Source of the DNA: Curtobacterium sp. Leaf183
GTDB lineage: Bacteria; Actinomycetota; Actinomycetes; Actinomycetales; Microbacteriaceae
NCBI RefSeq assembly: GCF_001424385.1
Contig: NZ_LMPO01000009.1
Span: forward strand, 115,552 to 179,551
Length of the DNA stretch: 64,000 nt
Reading direction: 5' to 3'
Shown here: piece by piece, positions 18,220 through 26,266 of the stretch
Numbering within the stretch: the first letter of the stretch is position 1
How the letters are laid out: the number at the start of each line of letters is the position of its first letter
Made by a program: the position numbers and the translations under genes
Notes under the pieces: generated by a model
Told to the model about the DNA's origin: nothing
The model's database searches: none
The model's input: the letters and a program-made list of their open reading frames with translations, nothing else

Positions 18220-19443
18220 ATGCGCGCTCCCCGTCCCGGGTCCGTCCGCCCCCTCGTCGCTGCGTCGTGGCGGCGGTCGGCGTCGGTCGACCCGGACAGT
18301 ACGCCAGAGGTCACCCTCGGCACCGACGAGCTCGACGCCGCCCGACGGAGCGGCCCGCTCGCCACGCTTCTGCCCATCGTCCGACGGCTGCTCCTCGACG
18401 ACTCCCGGGCCGCCGGGTGCATCGTCGCGGTCGGCGACGCGGCCGGTCGGCTCGTGTTCGTCGACGGGGCCCGGCAGGCCCGCCGCGCCGCCGAGGACAT
18501 GGGGTTCGTCGCCGGAGCGGACTGGGCCGAGGAGCACGTCGGGACCAGCGCCCCCGGCACCGCGCTCCGACTGGACCGGCCGGTGCAGATCCGCAGCGAG
18601 GAGCACTACGCCACCGCGGTCAAGCCGTTCTCGTGCAGCGCGGTCCCCGTGCACGACACCGACGGCCGACCGATCGGCGTGGTCGACGTCACCGGTGACG
18701 ACCGTGCCGTCGAACGGCACACGCTCCCGCTCCTCGCCGCGACGGTCGCGGCCGCCGAGGCAGAACTCGCGCTGGCGACCCTCCGCCGGCCGGCCCGGGG
18801 CCGGACGACGGCGCCCGAGGACGCCGAGCTCGTCCTGCTCGGGGCCGACACGGCCGTGCTGCGGGTCGACGGCCGCGCGGTCGCGCTGTCCGCTCGGCAC
18901 TCGGAGATCCTCGCCGTCCTGGCGACCGCACCCGGGGGGCTGCCCGCTGCCGACCTGGCCGAAGCCGTGTACGGGGACCCCGGCGCCACCGTCACCGTCC
19001 GCGCCGAGGTCGTGCGCCTGCGTCGGGTGCTCGCGGCGAGCGCCCCCCGCGTGACGCTGGCCTCACGCCCGTACCGGGTGGGCGGTGTGCGCACCGACGT
19101 CGACGGCGTGCTGGCCGCGCTCGACCGCGGGGCGCGCCTCCAGGCCGTCAGCCGGTACCCCGGACCCGTCCTGCCCGCATCGGACGCGCCGGGCGTGGAC
19201 GCGCTCCGTGACCTGGTCCGGAGCCGGTTCCGCGAGGCGGTGGTGTCCGACGGGTCCACCGCCGCGCTGCTCGCCTGGGCGGGGACGCCCGACGGCGCCG
19301 AGGACGCGCGAGTGCTCCGCGCGCTGCTCGGTGTGCTGCCGCCGCGGTCCCCGCGTCGGGCGGGCCTGGTGGCCGCGGTCGAGGCGCTCGACGGCGCCGG
19401 GACGGCGGCACGACCGACCTGGAGGCCCGGCTCGGCCTGGTAA
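18220..19443 (+). CDS. GAF-domain transcriptional regulator with C-terminal winged helix
   Basis: A 407-residue protein. The first 195 residues resemble the sensor half of AcoR-type activators: SWRRS near the N-terminus, then a GAF domain with GFVAGADWAEEHVGTSAPGTAL and FSCSAVPVHDTDGRPIGVVDVTG. The usual AAA+ and Fis parts are absent. Instead residues about 205-290 form an OmpR/SARP-like winged helix (LSARHSEILAVLA, VRAEVVRLRRVL, PYRVGG). A helical C-terminal tail follows. It lies just after the aldehyde dehydrogenase and DUF779 genes and most likely senses an aldehyde or alcohol to control them. Confidence 0.75.
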   Translation: MRAPRPGSVRPLVAASWRRSASVDPDSTPEVTLGTDELDAARRSGPLATLLPIVRRLLLDDSRAAGCIVAVGDAAGRLVFVDGARQARRAAEDMGFVAGADWAEEHVGTSAPGTALRLDRPVQIRSEEHYATAVKPFSCSAVPVHDTDGRPIGVVDVTGDDRAVERHTLPLLAATVAAAEAELALATLRRPARGRTTAPEDAELVLLGADTAVLRVDGRAVALSARHSEILAVLATAPGGLPAADLAEAVYGDPGATVTVRAEVVRLRRVLAASAPRVTLASRPYRVGGVRTDVDGVLAALDRGARLQAVSRYPGPVLPASDAPGVDALRDLVRSRFREAVVSDGSTAALLAWAGTPDGAEDARVLRALLGVLPPRSPRRAGLVAAVEALDGAGTAARPTWRPGSAW

Positions 19444-19456
19444 CATCGGCGTCCTC

Positions 19457-19541
19457 GCGAGTGTGGTGGAATCGGCAGACACGGGGCACTCAAAATGCTC
19501 TGCCTCACGGCGTGCGGGTTCAAGTCCCGCCACTCGTACCA
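19457..19541 (+). tRNA. tRNA-Leu (anticodon CAA)
   Basis: The acceptor stem GCGAGTG pairs with CACTCGT, with one G-U at the end. The anticodon stem GGGCA/TGCTC closes a 7-nt loop CTCAAAA with anticodon CAA. A long variable arm marks class II. The T arm is GCGGG-TTCAAGT-CCCGC and the encoded CCA is present. It starts 14 bp after the regulator stop. Confidence 0.96.
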
Positions 19542-19567
19542 GGTTCGCTGTTCCGGTCTCCGGGTCG

Positions 19568-19583
19568 CGCCACTCGTACCAGG
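19568..19583 (+). repeat. Duplicate of the tRNA-Leu 3' end, att-like
   Basis: The 16 bases that span the tRNA 3' end and CCA (19528-19543) recur exactly here, 40 bp downstream. The match extends to 20 with one mismatch. Integrases often use tRNA 3' ends as attachment sites, so this may be a leftover att site. No integrase gene lies nearby. Confidence 0.7.
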
Positions 19584-19637
19584 GTCCTTTTGTTCACTGA
19601 TCGGTCCATGGCTGCGGGCAGGACTCCGCGGGTCTAG

Positions 19638-19643
19638 TAGGCT
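19638..19643 (+). promoter_or_regulatory. -10 box TAGGCT, leaderless pdtaR
   Basis: TAGGCT ends 7 nt before the GTG and no ribosome site is visible, so transcription probably starts on the GTG. Confidence 0.6.
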
Positions 19644-19650
19644 CTCCGGC

Positions 19651-20259
19651 GTGAGTGACTCAGAAGCAACAACCGCAACAGCACCCCGTCGCGTCGTCGT
19701 CGCCGAGGACGAATCGCTCATCCGCCTCGACATCGTCGAGATCCTCCGTGACAACGGGTTCGACGTCGTCGGCGAAGCGGGCGACGGCGAGACCGCCGTG
19801 CAGCTCGCCACTGACCTGCGCCCCGACCTCGTCATCATGGACGTCAAGATGCCGCAGCTCGACGGGATCTCCGCAGCCGAGAAGCTGTCGAAGAACCACA
19901 TCGCGCCGGTCGTCCTCCTGACGGCGTTCAGCCAGAAGGAACTCGTCGAGCGTGCGACCGAGGCCGGCGCCCTCGCCTACGTCGTCAAGCCGTTCACCCC
20001 GAACGACCTGCTCCCCGCGATCGAGATCGCCCTCTCGCGGTACCAGCAGATCATCACCCTCGAAGCCGAGGTCGCCGACCTGGTCGAGCGCTTCGAGACC
20101 CGCAAGCTCGTCGACCGCGCCAAGGGCCTGCTCAACGAGAAGATGGGCCTGACCGAGCCCGAGGCCTTCCGCTGGATCCAGAAGGCCTCCATGGACCGCC
20201 GTCTGACCATGCACGACGTCGCCAAGGCGATCATCGAGCAGCTCAGCGCCAAGAAGTAG
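19651..20259 (+). CDS. pdtaR: ANTAR-type response regulator PdtaR
   Basis: A 202-residue two-component response regulator. The receiver domain (about 12-130) has acidic pocket E19/D20, phospho-acceptor D64, T91 and K113. The C-terminal ANTAR domain (about 139-200) is an RNA-binding helical module that acts as an antiterminator. This is the layout of mycobacterial PdtaR (Rv1626), which likewise lies upstream of polA. The GTG start is set by the TAGGCT box at the leaderless distance. Further in-frame codons upstream overlap the tRNA and are not used. A cognate PdtaS-type kinase is not in the window. Confidence 0.9.
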   Translation: MSDSEATTATAPRRVVVAEDESLIRLDIVEILRDNGFDVVGEAGDGETAVQLATDLRPDLVIMDVKMPQLDGISAAEKLSKNHIAPVVLLTAFSQKELVERATEAGALAYVVKPFTPNDLLPAIEIALSRYQQIITLEAEVADLVERFETRKLVDRAKGLLNEKMGLTEPEAFRWIQKASMDRRLTMHDVAKAIIEQLSAKK

Positions 20260-20273
20260 TCGCTCACCGACAC

Positions 20274-20316
20274 CGCGTCGACGCCGCCACCCGCTCCGGG
20301 TGGCGGCGTCGACGCG
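20274..20316 (+). terminator. Strong hairpin terminator after pdtaR
   Basis: A perfect 19-bp G+C-rich stem with a 5-nt loop starts 14 bp after the pdtaR stop. No T-tract follows, as is common in such genomes. Confidence 0.8.
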
Positions 20317-20344
20317 TGTGGGGACCATCTGCGAGGGTGGGACC

Positions 20345-20815
20345 GTGAACGACGTGGTGATCCGGTCCTCCCGTCCCGACGACATGCCCGCGGTGGCCGA
20401 CCTGCGCTGGCGGTGGAGCGTCGACGAGGACGGGCGCACGCCCGGCCAGTCGCCCGAGGCGTACCGCGACGCGATGACGGCCTTCGCACTGCGCCGCCCG
20501 GAGACGCACCGGTGCGTCGTCGCGGAGCGCGACGGGATCGTGCTCGGCATGGCGTGGCTCGCGCTGACGCCGCGTCCGCCCGCGCCGCACCGACCGGGCG
20601 GACGGATGGCGGCCGAGCTGCAGACCGTCTACGTCCACCCCGACCTGCGCGGGTCGGGTGTGGCCGGACGCATGGTCGACCGGCTGCTGGCGGTCGCGGA
20701 CGAGCTCGGCGCCGAGCGCACGTCGGTGCACTCGAGCGTCGACGGCGAGCGGCTCTACCGGCGCCTCGGCTTCGGGGACGCCCGACTGCTGCTGCAGCGA
20801 CCGCCAGAGGACTGA
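20345..20815 (+). CDS. GNAT family N-acetyltransferase
   Basis: A 156-residue acetyltransferase with the GNAT order: an N-terminal strand (VVIRSSRPDDMPAVADLR), a central strand ending LQTVYVHPDLRGSGVAGRMV, which holds the acetyl-CoA pyrophosphate loop (RGSGVAG), and the C-terminal LYRRLGF motif. The substrate is unknown. The GTG was chosen because further upstream codons fall in the terminator stem. It is a single gene facing a convergent VOC gene. Confidence 0.85.
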   Translation: MNDVVIRSSRPDDMPAVADLRWRWSVDEDGRTPGQSPEAYRDAMTAFALRRPETHRCVVAERDGIVLGMAWLALTPRPPAPHRPGGRMAAELQTVYVHPDLRGSGVAGRMVDRLLAVADELGAERTSVHSSVDGERLYRRLGFGDARLLLQRPPED

Positions 20816-20825
20816 CCGCACCGGC

Positions 20826-21200
20826 TCAGCTGCGCGCGGGGAGCTGCTGCAGGGTCCATGCGTTGCCGTCCGGGTCGGTGAAGAAGACGAAGCGGCCCCA
20901 TGCCATCTCGTCCACCCCGACGGCGTCGACCCCGAGCGACCGCAGGTCGGACAGCGCCTGGTCGGCGTCGGGCACGACGACCTGGATCGACTTGAGCGAG
21001 CCGGGGACGACGTCGGGCGACATGATGCCCTGGCCGAACGCGATGGAGCAGGCGGACCCCGGCGGTGTCGCCTGGACGAAGCGGACCTCGTCGGAGACCC
21101 GCTGGTCGTGGTCGATGGTGAAGCCGATGCGCTCGTAGAAGTCGCGCGACCGGTCGACGTCGCTGACGGGGACCATGACGAGTTCGATCTTCCAGTCCAC
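20826..21200 (-). CDS. VOC (glyoxalase/bleomycin resistance-like) family protein
   Basis: A 124-residue protein with two beta-alpha-beta-beta-beta units typical of the vicinal oxygen chelate fold. The first starts ELVMVPVSDVDRSRDFYERIGF and the second ends RFVFFTDPDGNAWTLQQLP. It resembles small glyoxalase-like proteins of unknown substrate. The GTG start has an AGGGAG ribosome site. It stands upstream of nothing co-directional except intergenic sequence; the thioesterase gene on the same strand ends 28 bp before its start, so the two may form an operon. Confidence 0.85.
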   Translation of the reverse strand: MDWKIELVMVPVSDVDRSRDFYERIGFTIDHDQRVSDEVRFVQATPPGSACSIAFGQGIMSPDVVPGSLKSIQVVVPDADQALSDLRSLGVDAVGVDEMAWGRFVFFTDPDGNAWTLQQLPARS

Positions 21201-21228
21201 GGTGGACTCCCTGATGACGGGCGAGGGC

Positions 21229-21654
21229 TCAGCGCCGCTCGCGGATCATGTTGGTGATGCGGACGGTGGAGCAGCGCCGGCCCTGGTCGTCCGTGAGCAC
21301 GACCTCGTGCGTCGTGAGCGTGTTGCCGAGGTGGATCGCGGTGCAGACCCCGGTGACGGTGCCGCTCGTCGCGCTGCGGGAGTGCGACGCGTTCAGCTCG
21401 ATGCCCACGGCGTAGCGGCCGGGTCCGGCGTGCACGTTCGCCGCCATCGACCCGAGGCTCTCGGCCAGCACGACGTAGGCGCCGCCGTGCAGCAGGCCCA
21501 CCGGCTGACGGTTGCCCTCGACGGGGATGGAGCCGACGGCGCGCTCCGCCGAGAGCTCCGTGATGATCATGCCCATCTTCTCGCCGAGCTCGCCCATGCC
21601 GCGGTCTGCGAGCCGTTCGTCGACGGAGCCGGTGGTGGTCGCTTCGTCGGTCAC
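21229..21654 (-). CDS. PaaI-like hotdog-fold thioesterase
   Basis: A 141-residue hotdog-fold protein. It carries GLLHGGAYVVLAESLGSMAA, the HGG helix region of PaaI-type acyl-CoA thioesterases, and closing strands GRRCSTVRITNMI. It likely hydrolyses aryl- or acyl-CoA thioesters. The GTG has AGGAG eleven bases upstream. The gene diverges from polA across a 42-bp gap, so the two promoters overlap or abut. Confidence 0.82.
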   Translation of the reverse strand: MTDEATTTGSVDERLADRGMGELGEKMGMIITELSAERAVGSIPVEGNRQPVGLLHGGAYVVLAESLGSMAANVHAGPGRYAVGIELNASHSRSATSGTVTGVCTAIHLGNTLTTHEVVLTDDQGRRCSTVRITNMIRERR

Positions 21655-21684
21655 GCGCAGCGCTCCTGTGTCGGGTGGCGTCGG

Positions 21685-21690
21685 TAGGCT
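21685..21690 (+). promoter_or_regulatory. -10 box TAGGCT, leaderless polA
   Basis: TAGGCT ends 6 nt before the polA GTG and no ribosome site is present. Confidence 0.6.
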
Positions 21691-21696
21691 GTCCGG

Positions 21697-24366
21697 GTGT
21701 CGGACTCCGCAAAGCCTACCCTCATGGTCATCGACGGCCATTCGCTCGCCTTCCGGGCCTTCTACGCACTGCCGGTCGACAGCTTCGTCAACCGCGACGG
21801 ACAGCACACGAACGCCATCCACGGGTTCATCTCGATGCTGCTCATGCTCCTCCAGCGCGAAAAGCCCACCCACCTGGCGGTGGCGTTCGACATCTCCCGG
21901 TTCTCGTTCCGCACGCGGGAGTACGCCGAGTACAAGGGCACCCGCTCCGAGACCCCGGCCGAGTTCAAGGGCCAGATCCCGTTGCTGCAGCAGGCACTCG
22001 AGGCGATGGGCATCACGACCGTCACGAAAGAGGACTACGAGGCCGACGACATCCTCGCGACCCTGTCCGCACAGGGGGCAGCGCAGGGCTACCAGGTCTA
22101 CGTCGTGTCCGGCGACCGTGACTCCATCCAGCTGGTCAACGACGACGTCACGCTGCTGTACCCGTCGGTCCGCGGCGTCTCCGAGCTCACGCGCTACGAC
22201 CGCGACAAGGTCTACGAGCGCTACGGCATCGAACCGCACCAGTACCCGGACATCGCCGCGCTCGTCGGCGAGACGAGCGACAACCTGGTCGGCATCGACA
22301 AGGTGGGCGAGAAGACCGCCGTCAAGTGGGTCACGCAGTACGGCTCGCTCGACGGGGTGCTCGAGCACGCCGACGACATCAAGGGCGTCGTCGGCAACAA
22401 CCTGCGCGAGCAGCGGGACCGGGCGATCCGCAACCGCCGACTGAACCGCCTGGTCACCGACGTCGAGCTCCCGGTCGGCCCGGGCGACGTGGCGCTCCGT
22501 CCCGTCGACGAAGCGGCGGTGCGCGAGCTGTTCGCGAAGCTCCAGTTCCGCACCCTGCTCGACCGGGTGTTCAAGGTCGTCGGGGGCGGCGACGCTGCCG
22601 ACAGCGCGGTCGAGGGCACCGTCGAGGACTCCGGCGTCACGCCGCCGCCCGTCGGCACGCTCATCGACGAAGAGCTCGGCTACTGGCTCGAGCGCAAGGG
22701 CGCGTCCGGCGCCGAGAACGGCTACGGCGTCGCCGTCGAGGTCATCGACGGCCGGCTCAGCGCGATCGGCATCGCCACCCACGACGACGCCGTGCTCGTC
22801 CCCGGCGGCAGCGGCGCGAAGGACTACGAGCAGCTGACGGCGTGGTTCGCCTCGGACGTGCCGAAGCACTTCCACGACGCCAAGGCCGCGGTCAAGGCGC
22901 TGGGCACCGCGGGCATCGTCGTCAACGGCATCGCGGGGGACGCCCGCATCATGGGCTGGCTCGCCAACCCCGGCAAGCAGGGCCAGCCCCTCGCCGACCT
23001 GGTGTACCAGGAGCTCGGCGAAGAGCTGCCCACGGCCGACCCCAACCAGCTCGTCCCCGAGACGGCGCCGGTGAACGTGGGCGTGCACGCCTGGTACGTC
23101 CTCCGGGTCACCACGGCCCTGCGTGCCCGCATCGACCCCGGTTCGCTGCAGGTCCTCGACGACATCGAACTGCCCCTGGTGTCGGTCCTGGCGCAGATGG
23201 AGACCACAGGCGTCGGCATCGACCGTCCGGTGCTGACCGGGCTGTCGAAGGAACTGGGGGAGCGCGCCGCCGAGCTCGCCCAGCAGGCCTTCGCCGAGAT
23301 CGGCCACGAGGTCAACCTCGGATCGCCGAAGCAGCTGCAAGAGGTGCTCTTCACCGAGCTCGCGATGCCGAAGACCCGCAAGACCAAGACCGGCTTCTCG
23401 ACCGACGCCGCCAGCCTGGCCGACCTGCAGGACCAGCACCCTCACCCGTTCCTCGGGCTGCTGCTGCAGCACCGCGACGCCACCAAGCTCCGCCAGATCG
23501 TCGACACGCTCGACGCCGCGGTCGTCGACGGGCGCATCCACACCCGGTACGAGCAGACCGGGACCAGCACCGGGCGTGTGTCGTCCACCGACCCGAACCT
23601 GCAGAACATCCCGGTCAAGACGGCCGTCGGTCGGCGCATCCGGTCGGCGTTCGCCGTGGCCGAGCCGTACACGACGCTGCTGACGGCGGACTACTCGCAG
23701 ATCGAGATGCGCATCATGGCGCACCTCTCGGGCGACCCCGGGCTCATCCAGGCCTTCAACGAGGGCGAGGACCTGCACCGCTTCGTCGGGGCTCGGGTGT
23801 TTGGCGTCGAGCCGGCCGACGTCTCTGCCGAGATGCGCACGAAGGTCAAGGCGATGTCCTACGGCCTGGCGTACGGGCTGAGCGCGTTCGGGCTCTCGAA
23901 GCAGCTGCGCATCGAGCAGGCCGAAGCACGCACTCTGATGACCGAGTACTTCGCCCGGTTCGGCGCGGTCCGTGACTACCTCCGCAACGTGGTCGAAGAG
24001 GCCCGCGAAGCCGGCTACACGGAGACCATCTTCGGCCGCCGACGGCCGTTCCCCGACCTCAAGAGCCCGAACCGGGTGCTGCGTGAGAACGCCGAGCGTG
24101 CCGCGCTCAACGCCCCGATCCAGGGGTCGGCCGCCGACATCATGAAGATCGCGATGCTCGGCGTCGCGGCCGACCTGCGCGAGGGCGACCTCGGCACCCG
24201 GCTGCTGCTGCAGGTGCACGACGAGCTCATCCTCGAGGTGGCTCCCGGCGAGCAGGACCGTGTCGAGGAGATCCTGCGGACACGCATGGGCGGCGCGGCG
24301 GAGCTCACGGTCCCGCTGGACGTCTCCGTCGGCGTCGGCGCCAACTGGGAGGCCGCGGCCCACTGA
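21697..24366 (+). CDS. polA: DNA polymerase I
   Basis: An 889-residue family A polymerase for Okazaki-fragment processing and gap repair. Residues 1-300 form the 5'-3' exonuclease domain (VIDGHSLAFRAFYALP, YEADDILATL, GDRDSIQLV, GETSDNLVG). The central 3'-5' exonuclease-like domain appears to lack the catalytic DxE and is probably inactive, as in other Actinobacteria. The polymerase domain has motif A DYSQIEMRIMAHLSGD, motif B RTKVKAMSYGLAYGLS and motif C LLQVHDELILE. The start is GTG at leaderless distance from TAGGCT. The position between pdtaR and rpsA is conserved in Actinobacteria. Confidence 0.98.
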   Translation: MSDSAKPTLMVIDGHSLAFRAFYALPVDSFVNRDGQHTNAIHGFISMLLMLLQREKPTHLAVAFDISRFSFRTREYAEYKGTRSETPAEFKGQIPLLQQALEAMGITTVTKEDYEADDILATLSAQGAAQGYQVYVVSGDRDSIQLVNDDVTLLYPSVRGVSELTRYDRDKVYERYGIEPHQYPDIAALVGETSDNLVGIDKVGEKTAVKWVTQYGSLDGVLEHADDIKGVVGNNLREQRDRAIRNRRLNRLVTDVELPVGPGDVALRPVDEAAVRELFAKLQFRTLLDRVFKVVGGGDAADSAVEGTVEDSGVTPPPVGTLIDEELGYWLERKGASGAENGYGVAVEVIDGRLSAIGIATHDDAVLVPGGSGAKDYEQLTAWFASDVPKHFHDAKAAVKALGTAGIVVNGIAGDARIMGWLANPGKQGQPLADLVYQELGEELPTADPNQLVPETAPVNVGVHAWYVLRVTTALRARIDPGSLQVLDDIELPLVSVLAQMETTGVGIDRPVLTGLSKELGERAAELAQQAFAEIGHEVNLGSPKQLQEVLFTELAMPKTRKTKTGFSTDAASLADLQDQHPHPFLGLLLQHRDATKLRQIVDTLDAAVVDGRIHTRYEQTGTSTGRVSSTDPNLQNIPVKTAVGRRIRSAFAVAEPYTTLLTADYSQIEMRIMAHLSGDPGLIQAFNEGEDLHRFVGARVFGVEPADVSAEMRTKVKAMSYGLAYGLSAFGLSKQLRIEQAEARTLMTEYFARFGAVRDYLRNVVEEAREAGYTETIFGRRRPFPDLKSPNRVLRENAERAALNAPIQGSAADIMKIAMLGVAADLREGDLGTRLLLQVHDELILEVAPGEQDRVEEILRTRMGGAAELTVPLDVSVGVGANWEAAAH

Positions 24367-24385
24367 CGTCGTCGGACCGGCTCGG

Positions 24386-24391
24386 TAGGGT
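24386..24391 (+). promoter_or_regulatory. -10 box TAGGGT, leaderless DUF885 gene
   Basis: TAGGGT ends 6 nt before the ATG at 24398 and there is no ribosome site. Confidence 0.6.
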
Positions 24392-24397
24392 CGGGGC

Positions 24398-26077
24398 ATG
24401 ACCGAAGAACGCCCCGTCCGCCAGCCCTCCGCCGTCGACCGCGTCGCCGAGGACTGGGTCAGCACCCTCGTCGACCTCGACCCGACCATCGCCACGTACA
24501 TCGGTGTCGCGGGCCGGACGGGCGAGTACGGCGACACCTCACCGGCCGGTGCCGATGCGATGGCGTCGGCCGCCCGCGCGGCGAAGGGCGCGCTCGACGC
24601 CGCCACCCCCGTCGACGACGTCGACCGGGTCACCAAGACCGACCTCGGCGCCGAGCTCGACCTGGTCGTCGAGTCGTACGAGCGGCGGCTCCACCTGCGC
24701 GACCTGAACGTCATCGCGAGCCCGCCGCAATCCCTGCGCGACGCGATCGACCTGATGCCGACGGCCACCGAGTCGGACTGGCACGACATCGCCAGCCGGT
24801 TCGCCGCGCTGCCCGACGCGCTCGAGGGGTACCGCGAGTCGCTGCTCCAGGGCACGCGCGAGCAGGTCACCCCGGCCCGCCGCCAGGTGGAACTCGTCGC
24901 GGAACAGGCCGCACGCAGCGGTGCCGCCGACGGCTTCTTCCGGCAGCTCGCCGACGCTGCGACGACCGAGGACGGCACGACCCTGCCCGACTCGCTCCGC
25001 GCGGACCTGCAGCGCGGTGCCGACGTCGCGGCGGCCGCCTACCGCTCGCTCAGCCGCTTCCTCGAGCACGAGCTGATGCCGCTCGCGACCCCGGTCGACG
25101 CCGTCGGCCGCGACGCGTACGAGCTGCACTCCCGGCGCTTCCTCGGCGCCGTCGTCGACCTCGACGAAGCGTACGAGTGGGGCATCGAGGAACTCGCGCG
25201 CATGCGTGACGAACAGGAACGGATCGCCGACCGGATCGAGTCCGGCGCGTCCGTCGCCCGTGCGATCGAGGTCCTCGACGCGGACCCGGCCCGCACCCTG
25301 CACGGCACCGACGCCCTGCGCCGGTGGATGCAGGAGACCAGCGACGCGTCGATCCGCGCGATGGACGGCACGTACTTCGACATCGCCGACCCGATCAAGC
25401 GCCTGGAGTGCCGGATCGCCCCCACGCAAGAGGGCGGGATCTACTACTCGGGCCCGTCCGACGACTTCTCGCGTGCCGGCCGCATGTGGTGGTCCGTGCC
25501 GCAGGGCGTGACGGAGTTCGGCACCTGGCGTGAGAAGACCACCGTCTACCACGAGGGTGTCCCCGGCCACCACCTGCAGATCAGCCAGGCCGTCTACAAC
25601 CGCGGCGAGCTCAACACCTGGCGGCGACAGCTCGCCGGCCCGTCCGGCCACGTCGAGGGGTGGGCGCTCTACGCCGAACGGCTCATGGAGCAGCTCGGGT
25701 TCCTGGACGACGACGGCGACCGCCTCGGCATGCTCGACGGACAGCGCATGCGTGCCGCCCGCGTCGTGCTCGACATCGGCGTGCACCTGCAGAAGACCAA
25801 CCCGGACGGTGGCGGGTGGACGTGGGAGTACGCGCTCGACTTCATGCGTCGCAACGTCAACATGGACGACGCCTTCATCCGCTTCGAGGTGGCGCGCTAC
25901 TTCGGCTGGCCCGGGCAGGCACCCTCGTACAAGATCGGGCAGCGCGTCTGGGAGTCCATCCGCGACGACGTGGCCGCACGACAGGGCAGCGACTTCGACC
26001 TCAAGGCGTTCCACCACCGGGCACTCGCCCTGGGTGGTGTCGGTCTCGACACCCTGCGTTCGGCACTCGTCGACTGA
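24398..26077 (+). CDS. DUF885 family protein (putative metallopeptidase-like)
   Basis: A 559-residue soluble protein of the DUF885 family. It has the family's hallmark HEGVPGHH at residues 385-392, which resembles the zinc-binding helix of gluzincin-type peptidases, and later WALYAERLMEQLGFL and RFEVARYFGWPGQAPSYKIG. A peptidase or hydrolase role is likely but the substrate is unknown. No signal peptide is seen, so it acts in the cytosol. It is a single gene between polA and rpsA. Confidence 0.88.
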   Translation: MTEERPVRQPSAVDRVAEDWVSTLVDLDPTIATYIGVAGRTGEYGDTSPAGADAMASAARAAKGALDAATPVDDVDRVTKTDLGAELDLVVESYERRLHLRDLNVIASPPQSLRDAIDLMPTATESDWHDIASRFAALPDALEGYRESLLQGTREQVTPARRQVELVAEQAARSGAADGFFRQLADAATTEDGTTLPDSLRADLQRGADVAAAAYRSLSRFLEHELMPLATPVDAVGRDAYELHSRRFLGAVVDLDEAYEWGIEELARMRDEQERIADRIESGASVARAIEVLDADPARTLHGTDALRRWMQETSDASIRAMDGTYFDIADPIKRLECRIAPTQEGGIYYSGPSDDFSRAGRMWWSVPQGVTEFGTWREKTTVYHEGVPGHHLQISQAVYNRGELNTWRRQLAGPSGHVEGWALYAERLMEQLGFLDDDGDRLGMLDGQRMRAARVVLDIGVHLQKTNPDGGGWTWEYALDFMRRNVNMDDAFIRFEVARYFGWPGQAPSYKIGQRVWESIRDDVAARQGSDFDLKAFHHRALALGGVGLDTLRSALVD

Positions 26078-26129
26078 CCGTCGCCGTTGCGCACGCCGGA
26101 CTGGGCGCGACACGGCACCGCATGCGTGC

Positions 26130-26158
26130 TTGTGAGCCATCCCACGCCCGGTTAGACT
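26130..26158 (+). promoter_or_regulatory. rpsA promoter
   Basis: TTGTGA (26130-26135) and TAGACT (26153-26158) are separated by 17 bp. The rpsA ATG follows after a leader of about 100 nt, which may carry regulation. Confidence 0.6.
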
Positions 26159-26266
26159 TGTGCGGCGCAATCCGCGCCACCACACCAACCGCCATCGCGG
26201 CACCGCCCAGGACTCGTCTCCTGTGTCGCCCTGGCCCGACTCATGTCCGTTCGGAGCAATCTCTAC

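Noticed and set aside
21655..24978. Large minus-strand open frame upstream of the thioesterase
   Set aside because: Only the last 141 codons match a family, and a GTG with AGGAG marks their start. The rest is antisense to polA.
26159..26266. Riboswitch in the rpsA leader
   Set aside because: No known riboswitch pattern is visible; S1 autoregulation could act there but the sequence does not show it.
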